This document shows, one piece after another, positions 1 to 6,139 of a stretch of 6,931 nt of DNA. The first letter of the stretch is position 1; every line of letters starts with the position of its first letter. The notes below the pieces were generated by a model. It worked only from the letters and a program-made list of their open reading frames with translations, was not told the DNA's origin and did not search any database. Origin of the DNA: Myxococcales bacterium (lineage in GTDB: Bacteria; Myxococcota_A; Polyangia; Polyangiales; Polyangiaceae); the NCBI GenBank assembly GCA_013298325.1, contig JAAFHJ010000147.1:1-6931 (forward strand). Direction: 5' to 3'. Both the position numbers and the translations under genes were made by a program.

Positions 1-852
1 ATCGAAGATATCGACGCCCCGCGGGTCGTCCCCGGCGCCGCCGCCCGCCAGCAGGACGACCTCGCCTGGCTCGGCATCGGCTTCGACGGCGACCCCTGGT
101 TCCAGAGCGCGCGCACCGCCGTCTACGAAGGGGCCCTCGCGCGCCTCGAAGCTGCCGGAAAGACCTACCGCTGCGACTGCTCACGCAGCGAAATTGCTCG
201 GGAAGCGAGCGCCCCCCACGCCGGCGAAGAGCTCCGCTACCCGGGGACCTGCTTCGCTCTCCGCGAGCAGGCACGCGTCTGGAAACGGCCCCCCGCGATC
301 CGGCTTTCTGTCGATGGATCCGCCGAAGGCGGGACGTCGCACCGCGTCGACCCGGCGGCCACCGAGACCTGGACCGACCTCCGCCTCGGCACACGCACGG
401 AGAGCGTCGTCGCCACCACCGGCGATTTCGCCCTCGCCCGGCCGGGCATGCCCGGTAGCCTCAACGCGACCTACGCCTTTGTGTGCGCCGTCGATGACGG
501 CGACGACCGAATCACGCTCGTCGTCCGTGGGGACGACCTTGTCAACGCGACCGCCCGTCAGCGCTATCTCCAGCGGCTCCTCGGGCTCCCGGTACCGGAG
601 AAATACCTGCATCTTCCGCTACTTCGGGGGCCCGATGGCGAGCGTCTTGCCAAGCGGCACGGGGCGCTCACCGTGGCGGCGCTCCGGGCGACCGGGAAGA
701 GCCCCGCGGAGGTCTTGGGGCCGCTGGCGGGGGCGCTCGGGCTCGTTGACGATCGGCGGCCACGGACCCTCGAAGAGATCCGCCGCGTGCTCCGCCCCCG
801 GGAGGCGTGGTTCGCGGAGCCGTTGCCGCTGGTTTCCGAGCTGTTTCGGTAG
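1..852 (+). CDS. gluQ: Glutamyl-Q tRNA(Asp) synthetase, 5'-truncated
   Basis: A class I synthetase-like enzyme that, in the known family, activates glutamate and attaches it to queuosine at position 34 of tRNA(Asp); it lacks the anticodon-binding domain of full GluRS. The frame is open from base 1 for 283 residues to a TAG stop. The visible start reads IEDIDAPR followed by VVPGA, the segment just after the HIGH motif in this family, so roughly 15-25 residues are missing upstream. A zinc site typical of GluQ-RS is visible as C58-x-C60, Y80 and C84 (the YPGTC motif). VVRGDDLVNATARQRYLQ and the LGLP segment match the catalytic core. The KMSKS-like loop reads RLAKRHGA (about 216-222), with alanine where serine is usual. 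The protein ends about 60 residues after this loop, as expected for GluQ and too short for GluRS. Numbering is from the first visible residue. Confidence 0.9.
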   Translation: MEDIDAPRVVPGAAARQQDDLAWLGIGFDGDPWFQSARTAVYEGALARLEAAGKTYRCDCSRSEIAREASAPHAGEELRYPGTCFALREQARVWKRPPAIRLSVDGSAEGGTSHRVDPAATETWTDLRLGTRTESVVATTGDFALARPGMPGSLNATYAFVCAVDDGDDRITLVVRGDDLVNATARQRYLQRLLGLPVPEKYLHLPLLRGPDGERLAKRHGALTVAALRATGKSPAEVLGPLAGALGLVDDRRPRTLEEIRRVLRPREAWFAEPLPLVSELFR

Positions 853-853
853 G

Positions 854-2035
854 TTAGTGAAGCGCGAGGGCGATACCAACAGCGACCGCCGCCATCGCGA
901 CGAGCACGATCGCCGCCCCAAGGGCGAAGCGACGCAAGCGTGACGGCGGAGCAGGCGGCGTCGTGACCGGGAGGGCGCGGGACGAAACGCTCCCGGAGAC
1001 GCCAAGGCGACTGATCGCCGCAGCGCGGGGGGCGCGGAGGTCGAGATCGGTCGGCGCGTGGCCGAGTTCGGCGCGGGCGAGGAGGCGCTCCGGGGCGACG
1101 CTCGCGGCATCGTCCGGGGCGGCGAGCGCCTGAACGAGCGCTTCGGCCATGAGCGCGGCGCTCGGGTAGCGGGCCTCGGGCGCCTTGGCGAGGGCGTGGC
1201 AAACGACCGCATCGACGGCCGGCGGGAGGTTCCGCGCGGGGGCTCGGTCCCGGGGTGCGGCGAGCGGCTCGGCGAGGATCGCGTTCATGGTGGCGACTGG
1301 CGTCCGTGCCGCAAAGGGGCGGTGGCCGGTGAGCGCTTCATAGAGGACGCAGCCGGCTGCCCAGACGTCCGAACGGGCGTCGACCTCCTCGCCACGCACC
1401 TGCTCGGGGGCCATGTATTCGGGGGTTCCGAAGAGCATGCCGCTCTGGGTGAGGTTCGTCGTGCCGCTGCCGAAGCCGAGGATCTTCGCGAGGCCGAAAT
1501 CGATGACCGTCGGCCGGAAGGCGTCGTCAACGAGGACGTTCGCCGGCTTCAAATCACGATGAAAAACGCCACGTTCGTGGGCATGGGCGAGCGCGACGCA
1601 GACGTCACGCACGAGGGCCGCCGCCTGGGTCGGCGTCGGGAGGCCGTCCCGCTGGAGCGCCTCGTCGAGGGCGCGGCCGTCGATAAAGGGGAGCACCAGG
1701 AAAGGGAGCCCGGCGACCCCAGAGGCGTCGTCGGTCTCGCCGGCGTCGAGGACCGGGCAAAGAAACGGACCGTTCAGGCGGCGCAAGATCGCCGCCTCCC
1801 GCACAAAACGCCCCCGCACCTGCTCGTGCTCGAACAGGTGCGGATGCATCACCTTGAGCACCACCGGCTGGCTCGGCGGCGCGGCGTCGTTCCCGGCGCC
1901 CCCCGCTTCTGCAAGCATTTCGCCGCGGTAGACGGTCCCCGTCCCCCCTCTTCCGAGGAGCGGACCGACGACAAAGCGCCCCGCAACCCGGGCGCCGCGG
2001 GCGAGCGGCCCATGATCCCCCGTGCGTGATGCCAT
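854..2035 (-). CDS. Hanks-type Ser/Thr protein kinase with C-terminal membrane anchor
   Basis: A 393-residue bacterial Ser/Thr kinase that would phosphorylate cytoplasmic proteins using ATP. The kinase domain spans about 20-305 and looks active: glycine-rich loop GRGGTGTV (28-35), ATP-binding K61 in VVLKVM, helix C Glu80, catalytic loop HRDLKPAN (159-166, D161), DFG (179-181) and APE (209-211), then the DVWAAGCVLYEALTG segment. A Pro/Ala-rich linker (about 306-365) leads to basic residues R366, R368 and R369 and one hydrophobic segment (about 370-391). Only a couple of residues follow, so it is probably tail-anchored in the inner membrane with no outer sensor domain. The frame stays open upstream through lipoprotein A, but the ATG at 2035 puts the P-loop at the normal distance from the N-terminus and follows the upstream stop by 44 bases. 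No good ribosome site is seen at this ATG. Probably co-transcribed with lipoprotein A. Substrate unknown. Confidence 0.92.
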   Translation of the reverse strand: MASRTGDHGPLARGARVAGRFVVGPLLGRGGTGTVYRGEMLAEAGGAGNDAAPPSQPVVLKVMHPHLFEHEQVRGRFVREAAILRRLNGPFLCPVLDAGETDDASGVAGLPFLVLPFIDGRALDEALQRDGLPTPTQAAALVRDVCVALAHAHERGVFHRDLKPANVLVDDAFRPTVIDFGLAKILGFGSGTTNLTQSGMLFGTPEYMAPEQVRGEEVDARSDVWAAGCVLYEALTGHRPFAARTPVATMNAILAEPLAAPRDRAPARNLPPAVDAVVCHALAKAPEARYPSAALMAEALVQALAAPDDAASVAPERLLARAELGHAPTDLDLRAPRAAAISRLGVSGSVSSRALPVTTPPAPPSRLRRFALGAAIVLVAMAAVAVGIALALH

Positions 2036-2079
2036 CGTCGGCGGAAGGTACTGGAACTCGCCGTACTCTCCGCAAGAAA

Positions 2080-3255
2080 TTACTTCTGGCCCCCCTCGTT
2101 GCTCGGGCAACCGAGGATCAGCTCGACGCTCGCCTTCGGGTCGGCTTTGACCGCCGTGCAAGCGGTGCCGTGGAGGATGACCTGCGTCGGGTTCGCCGGG
2201 TCGTCGTAGGACCAGCCGTCGGTCGGATCCTTGACGACGTCGGTCTTGGCGCCAGCCCCATCGGTGACGGTGACGTTCACAAGGTCGGGGTCGAAGGGCT
2301 GCCCCGGCTGCTGTTCGATGGCGAGCGTGCACGGGTCGATGCTGTTCCGCGCCTGCTCGATGGCAGCGGCAAAGGCGGCGGCGATGGCAGCCGTGTTGCC
2401 GGAGGTGGTGTTGATTTCGTAGTGGCAGTAGGTCGCCGGCGTCGTCGAGGCCGGGTCGCAGTTTGCGTTCGCCGTCCCGCCGCCGTTCTTGGCGATTTCT
2501 GCCATAAAATTGCGAAGTGCCGGCGTCGTCCCGTTGTCGGAAAAGAGGACCGCGTAGGTCGTGATGCCGTCGGCGGCCGCTTGGGTCGGCAGGACGGTGC
2601 ATTTGGCACCTGCGCCGCCGCCACAATCGCTCGGTTCTCCGTCGCTCATGAAGACGAGGATCTTCTTGCCGCCGGCGGGGAGGCCCTTCGTGGTCGGATC
2701 AAACGCCTTCAAGTACGGGTAGTTGCCGCTGAGCGCCAGGTACGACGGTGTGCTCCCGGAGCCGGCGCCACTAACGCGGGTCGCGATGGCGGCTTGCTGG
2801 GCGACGGTGACCGGGGCGATGCCGACGTCGGCGGAGCTCGGGTACGGCCCCTTCGAAGCGGTCGGGTCCTTCGAGTCGGCGAAGATGCTCACGCCGACGC
2901 CAAAGCTCGGGTCGTTGTCGGCGACCCACTTGCTGACGACCGAATTCACAGCATTTTGGAGCGCTGTGTAGCGAGCCCCCTTCATGCTGCCCGACCCATC
3001 GAGAACAAGCTGGATGTAGCCGGGGAGGCGCCGCGTGCCGGTCTTGCCGGTGGCGCATTCCTGCTGGATGCCGGCGTCGGTGACGCTGGTGCCCCCCTCG
3101 TTGGTGATGACGATCGGGCTTCCGTCGGTGCCGCCGCTATCGGTGGCGCTGGCGTCGGGGAAGGTCCCCGGGCCATTTTCCGGGGAAGATCCGCAGGCAA
3201 CGAGCGTCGCTCCGATGGCGAGGAGCGCAAGAGTGGGGAGTGCGAACAGGCGCAT
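2080..3255 (-). CDS. VWA-domain lipoprotein A
   Basis: A 391-residue predicted envelope lipoprotein. The N-terminus is a short hydrophobic signal with lipobox LVAC, giving lipidated Cys21; Gly follows the cysteine, so there is no Asp +2 inner-membrane retention signal by the E. coli rule. An Asp/Gly/Ser/Thr-rich linker (about 22-66) precedes a VWA domain (about 79-300) with a complete MIDAS metal site: DGSGS (D86, S88, S90), T169 in STPSYLAL and D205 in FMSDG. A conserved C-terminal module (about 305-385) carries C309, C366 and C383. The mature part has eight further cysteines (67, 211, 219, 266, 277, 309, 366, 383), so disulfides are likely. The frame is open further upstream, but the ATG at 3255 has GGAG seven bases before it and starts the signal peptide exactly. 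It is a paralogue of the two VWA genes upstream and lies 44 bases before the kinase. Metal-dependent ligand binding is known for the domain; the ligand here is unknown. Confidence 0.9.
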   Translation of the reverse strand: MRLFALPTLALLAIGATLVACGSSPENGPGTFPDASATDSGGTDGSPIVITNEGGTSVTDAGIQQECATGKTGTRRLPGYIQLVLDGSGSMKGARYTALQNAVNSVVSKWVADNDPSFGVGVSIFADSKDPTASKGPYPSSADVGIAPVTVAQQAAIATRVSGAGSGSTPSYLALSGNYPYLKAFDPTTKGLPAGGKKILVFMSDGEPSDCGGGAGAKCTVLPTQAAADGITTYAVLFSDNGTTPALRNFMAEIAKNGGGTANANCDPASTTPATYCHYEINTTSGNTAAIAAAFAAAIEQARNSIDPCTLAIEQQPGQPFDPDLVNVTVTDGAGAKTDVVKDPTDGWSYDDPANPTQVILHGTACTAVKADPKASVELILGCPSNEGGQK

Positions 3256-3262
3256 GGTGGGG

Positions 3263-3266
3263 CTCC
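3263..3266 (-). promoter_or_regulatory. Ribosome binding site of lipoprotein A
   Basis: GGAG on the minus strand, seven bases before the ATG at 3255. It decides this start against the longer upstream open frame, which would bury the signal peptide. Confidence 0.65.
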
Positions 3267-3349
3267 GGAGGGGTGGGGCACGCCCGCGACGACAAGGCCA
3301 GGCGGGGCGGCGGACAAAGACCAGCGAGGGGAAGTCCGGCCAGCGGCCG

Positions 3350-3376
3350 AAAAAAGCGGGGGAGCCGAGCCCCCCG
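3350..3376 (-). terminator. Candidate intrinsic terminator or attenuator before lipoprotein A
   Basis: On the minus strand the stem CGGGGG (3376-3371) pairs with CCCCCG (3362-3357) around an eight-base loop. One C and then six T (3355-3350) follow. A GC-only stem plus T-run is the textbook intrinsic terminator form. It sits 95 bases upstream of the lipoprotein A start codon, so it either backs up the terminator at 3464-3502 or acts as an attenuator in a leader if the promoter lies further upstream. Confidence 0.55.
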
Positions 3377-3463
3377 AGCGCAAAGAACGGTGTCACAAGC
3401 GCGGCAGCAGCACCATGCAAAATGGATGAACTTCCGCCCGGTAGGCTTCGAAAGAATTCGCAC

Positions 3464-3502
3464 AAAAAGCGAACACCGTCCCACCTCGAAAGGGGAACGG
3501 TG
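3464..3502 (-). terminator. Candidate intrinsic terminator after lipoprotein B
   Basis: Read on the minus strand, CACCGTTCC (3502-3494) can pair with GGGACGGTG (3482-3474), a nine-pair stem with one G-U pair and a loop of 11 bases. TTCGC then a run of five T (3468-3464) follows. It lies about 50 bases after the stop of lipoprotein B, as expected for the end of a transcript. The T-run begins five bases after the stem, which weakens the call. Confidence 0.45.
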
Positions 3503-3549
3503 CGTACTATTTCGCGGAGCTAGCGGAGGCCTACGGCCTAGCCCTCAAA

Positions 3550-4722
3550 TCAGCGAGAAATCGTCGGGCAGCCGAGGATCAATTCGACGGAAGCCTTCTG
3601 GTCGCTCTTTACCGTGTCGCAGGTCGTGCCGTGGACGATGACGTTCTGCGGGTTCGCCGCGTCGTCGAAGGTCCAACCGTTCGCCGGATCCTGGGGGACC
3701 GTCGTCTTGTTCCCGTTGGCGTCGATGACGGTGACGTTGACGAGCGTCGGGTCGAAGTCCTGGCCGGCCTGCTTCTCGATGGCGAGTGTGCAGGGGTCGA
3801 TGCTGTTCCGCGCCTGCTGGACGGCGTCATAGAACTTCTGGGCGATGGTGGCGGTGTTGCCGCTGCTCGTGTCGACCTCGAAGTGGCAGTACTTGGAGGG
3901 GGTCGTCGACGTGGCGGTGCAACCCGGGTTCGCGAGGCCGCCGCCGTTCTGGGCGATGCCCCCCATGAACGACCGGAGACCCGGCCTGGTCGTCGAGTCT
4001 GCGAAGAGAATCGCGTAGGTCGTGATCCCCTTCGCGAGATAGCGCTTGGCGAGGGCGGAGCAGGCCGACGTCCCGTTTGATTCGTTGACGGTGTCGTCCG
4101 ACGGAGCACCGTCGCTCATGAAGACGACAATCTTCTTGCCGCCCGTCGGCAGACCACCGGTCGCCGGGTTGAAGCCATCGATGTAGCTGTAATTTCCCGT
4201 GAGCGCCTCCAGGGAAGGCGTGAGGCCGCTGGAGCTGCCAGAAACGCGGGTGTTCACCTTGGAGACCTGCGAGGAATCAACGATGCGGATTTTGACGTCG
4301 GCGCTCGACGGATACGGCCCGCTTCCACCGGTCGGGTCGTTGGAGTCTTCGAAGATGCTCACGCCCGCTCCGAAGGTCGGGTCGGCGTCGGTCTTCCACT
4401 TCGCGACGACCCGCTTCACTGCGTCGACCAATGCCGTCCACTTGGCACCGCCCATGGAACCGGAGCCGTCGAGAACGAGCTCGATGTAGCCCGGGACCTT
4501 CCGCGTGCCGGTCTTCCCCTTCGCGCAGGCCTCAAGGCCGGCGTCTTGGGTGCCAGCGCCGCCGCCATCTTCCGTCGGAGGGATGTAAACGCCGCTGTCG
4601 TCGCTAGGCGTACTGCCGCCATCTTTCGTTGTAAACCCGGAGGGTTCCGCGGGGCTGCTGCAGGCGGCTGCGGCAACGAGCGTGGGGACGGCGACGAGGG
4701 CGAGCAGGGCGGGAAGGCGCAT
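3550..4722 (-). CDS. VWA-domain lipoprotein B
   Basis: A 390-residue paralogue of its two neighbours. The signal peptide ends in a permissive lipobox (AAAC, Cys21) followed by Ser, again without Asp at +2. A Gly/Asp/Ser/Pro linker (about 22-65) leads to the VWA domain (about 78-302), where all MIDAS residues are present: D85, S87, S89, T168 and D204. The C-terminal module keeps DPCTLAIE (C311) and the end motif with C368 and C385. Unlike the other two, it has only one cysteine (C221) in the loop after MIDAS D204, leaving seven cysteines in the mature protein besides the lipidated one. The ATG at 4722 has GGAG five bases upstream and begins the signal peptide. It lies 78 bases after lipoprotein C, probably in the same transcript, and a terminator-like hairpin follows its stop. 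Role inferred only as envelope binding or scaffold protein. Confidence 0.9.
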   Translation of the reverse strand: MRLPALLALVAVPTLVAAAACSSPAEPSGFTTKDGGSTPSDDSGVYIPPTEDGGGAGTQDAGLEACAKGKTGTRKVPGYIELVLDGSGSMGGAKWTALVDAVKRVVAKWKTDADPTFGAGVSIFEDSNDPTGGSGPYPSSADVKIRIVDSSQVSKVNTRVSGSSSGLTPSLEALTGNYSYIDGFNPATGGLPTGGKKIVVFMSDGAPSDDTVNESNGTSACSALAKRYLAKGITTYAILFADSTTRPGLRSFMGGIAQNGGGLANPGCTATSTTPSKYCHFEVDTSSGNTATIAQKFYDAVQQARNSIDPCTLAIEKQAGQDFDPTLVNVTVIDANGNKTTVPQDPANGWTFDDAANPQNVIVHGTTCDTVKSDQKASVELILGCPTISR

Positions 4723-4727
4723 GAATT

Positions 4728-4731
4728 CTCC
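4728..4731 (-). promoter_or_regulatory. Ribosome binding site of lipoprotein B
   Basis: GGAG on the minus strand, five bases before the ATG at 4722. It supports the start at the signal peptide. Confidence 0.65.
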
Positions 4732-4743
4732 GGCGACGGGCGT

Positions 4744-4761
4744 GTGTCACTGGTGTGACAC
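4744..4761 (-). repeat. Inverted repeat upstream of lipoprotein B
   Basis: A perfect seven-base inverted repeat, GTGTCAC and GTGACAC, with a four-base spacer, sits 22-39 bases upstream of the lipoprotein B start and just before its ribosome site. It could be an operator or an RNA hairpin. No T-run follows, so it is not a typical terminator. An eight-base direct repeat (TGGTGTGA at 4751-4758 and 4788-4795) and a palindrome (CACATGTG, 4769-4776) share the same 78-base gap. Confidence 0.4.
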
Positions 4762-4800
4762 GAACACACACATGTGGCAACTTCGATTGGTGTGATTTTC

Positions 4801-5994
4801 TTAGCGCTGCTCGGTCGGGCAGCCGAGGGTGAGCTCGACGCTCGCCTTGCGGTCGGCCTTGACCTTGTCGCAGGCGGTACCGGTGAGGATGACGTTCGCC
4901 GGGTTCGTTTCGTCGTCGTAGCTCCAGCCGTTGGCCGGGTCCTTGTTGACGGGGGTCGAGACCCCTTTTCCGTCGACAATATCGACATTTACGAGTTTCG
5001 GATCGAAGCTGTCGGTCCCCTGCTTTTCGATGGCGAGCTTGCAGGGGTCGATGCTCTTCGCGCGGGCCGCCTCGATGGCGTCGTAGAACTTCTGGGCGAT
5101 CGTCTGCTGGCTCGCGGTGGTGTCGACCTCGAAGTGGCAGAGCTTCGTCGGCGTGCTCGGCGTCGCCGTCAGGACGCAATTCGCATTCGCGGTGCCGCCG
5201 CCGGTCTTGGCGATCGTCGCCATGAATTCCCGGAGCGTTTGCGAGGTCGACGAATCGGCGAAGAGTGCAGAATACGTGATGAATCCCTTGCGCTTGTAGC
5301 TCGAAACGAGCGTGTAGCAGGGGGTGCCGTCGCCGCTGCAGTCATCGGTCGGGTCGCCGTCGCTCATGAAGAAGAGGATCTTCGTGCCGCCGAGCGGGAG
5401 CGGCGGGGTCGCCTTGTCGGGGCGGAACACGGTGTCGAGGTACTTAAAGTTCCCCGAGAGGGCCGTATACGACGGGGTCCCCAAGCTGGAGTTGGCCAAG
5501 AGCACACGATCACGCAGCGAGTTCGCCTGGTTGGCGTCCACCTTTGCGATCGGGACGTCGGCCACCGACGGGTACGGGCCGCTGCCGCGCGTCGGATCGT
5601 TGCTGTCGCTAAACACGCTCACGCCGACGCCGAGGGTCGCGTCGTTGTCGGCCTCCCATTGGTTGACGACGAGCTCGACGGCGTCCTGAACGGCATTCCA
5701 CTTCTTGCCGCCCATCGAGCCGGAGCCGTCGAGCACAAGCTGGATGTAGGCGGGGGCTCGGCGGGCGCCGGTCTTGCCGGTCGCGCAGGTCTTCGGCGCG
5801 GCATCGGCCGGCATCACGCTGCCGGCGTCCGGCTCGAACACAAGGTTTGTGTCGGGCTCGACGGCGGCGTCGGTCCCCGGCTTGAACCCGTTGTCGGTCG
5901 CCTCGCCGCACGCGACGAACGTCACCGCCGAGGCAGCAAGGGCACACGCGACCGGCGCAAGGAGGCTGCCAAGACGAAGGCGAGGGGACGGCAT
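4801..5994 (-). CDS. VWA-domain lipoprotein C
   Basis: A 397-residue paralogue with a longer signal peptide: a basic N-terminus (R5, R7), a hydrophobic core and lipobox FVAC at Cys29. An earlier C17 sits inside the hydrophobic stretch and is less likely to be the lipidation site. The linker (about 30-69) is acidic and proline-containing. The VWA domain (about 82-312) has full MIDAS residues D89, S91, S93, T173 and D212. The C-terminal module holds C318, C375 and C392, and the loop after D212 has a cysteine pair, C219 and C226. The frame is open 22 codons upstream of this start, but the ATG at 5994 was chosen because GGAG lies six bases before it and the signal peptide starts there. It follows the phosphatase gene by 145 bases and is the most divergent of the three (for example RAKSIDPC where the others have RNSIDPC). 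Ligand unknown. Confidence 0.9.
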   Translation of the reverse strand: MPSPRLRLGSLLAPVACALAASAVTFVACGEATDNGFKPGTDAAVEPDTNLVFEPDAGSVMPADAAPKTCATGKTGARRAPAYIQLVLDGSGSMGGKKWNAVQDAVELVVNQWEADNDATLGVGVSVFSDSNDPTRGSGPYPSVADVPIAKVDANQANSLRDRVLLANSSLGTPSYTALSGNFKYLDTVFRPDKATPPLPLGGTKILFFMSDGDPTDDCSGDGTPCYTLVSSYKRKGFITYSALFADSSTSQTLREFMATIAKTGGGTANANCVLTATPSTPTKLCHFEVDTTASQQTIAQKFYDAIEAARAKSIDPCKLAIEKQGTDSFDPKLVNVDIVDGKGVSTPVNKDPANGWSYDDETNPANVILTGTACDKVKADRKASVELTLGCPTEQR

Positions 5995-6000
5995 GAAAGA

Positions 6001-6004
6001 CTCC
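6001..6004 (-). promoter_or_regulatory. Ribosome binding site of lipoprotein C
   Basis: GGAG on the minus strand, six bases before the ATG at 5994. It decides this start over an in-frame ATG 22 codons upstream that would add a hydrophilic, Arg-rich extension before the signal peptide. Confidence 0.65.
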
Positions 6005-6049
6005 AGGGCAGAGGGGGAACGTCGAGTCCTGTGCTTGACACAAACGTCA

Positions 6050-6088
6050 CCGAGGCGCAACGCGTCATCGGACGGTGCTGCGCCTCGG
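6050..6088 (-). repeat. Ten-base inverted repeat in the phosphatase-lipoprotein C gap
   Basis: CCGAGGCGCA (6050-6059) and TGCGCCTCGG (6079-6088) are perfect reverse complements with a 19-base spacer. They lie 52-90 bases after the phosphatase stop. On the minus strand only a short TTT follows in a mixed sequence, so it may be a weak terminator, an mRNA-stabilising hairpin or a regulator site. Confidence 0.4.
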
Positions 6089-6139
6089 CAAGCTCACGCA
6101 ACAGCGCGAGCTTTCAGGAGTCTTTGCCGACCGGACGGT

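Larger units (their letters stand above)
3256..3549 (-). other. Intergenic region between lipoproteins B and A
   Basis: This 294-base gap has no convincing gene on either strand; open frames crossing it lack family features and run antisense to, or out of frame with, the neighbours. It holds two terminator-like hairpins read on the minus strand (annotated separately), a short inverted repeat at 3338-3349 (CGGCC, three-base loop, GGCCG) directly after the second T-run, and a five-base inverted repeat (TTCGC/GCGAA) at 3457-3473. No clear sigma-70 promoter is recognisable, but a promoter for lipoprotein A plus kinase is expected here. Confidence 0.6.

Noticed and set aside
1..852. Full glutamyl-tRNA synthetase
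   Set aside because: The protein stops about 60 residues after the KMSKS-like loop, with no anticodon-binding domain, and has the GluQ zinc motif.
1058..2029. 323-codon open frame on the plus strand opposite the kinase
   Set aside because: Antisense to an intact kinase; composition is highly charged with no domain features.
854..2626. Kinase frame extended 197 codons upstream into lipoprotein A
   Set aside because: The extension overlaps lipoprotein A in another frame, is Arg/His-rich and featureless, and the ATG at 2035 gives a normal kinase N-terminus.
2026..3429. 467-codon open frame on the plus strand opposite lipoprotein A
   Set aside because: It is antisense to a gene with clear motifs, shows Arg/Gly/Ala-rich composition without domains, and is explained by GC-rich codon structure leaving stop-free antisense frames.
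6035..6040. TTGACA, a perfect -35-like hexamer
   Set aside because: It is on the plus strand, has no convincing -10 element at normal spacing, and would drive transcription antisense to the phosphatase.
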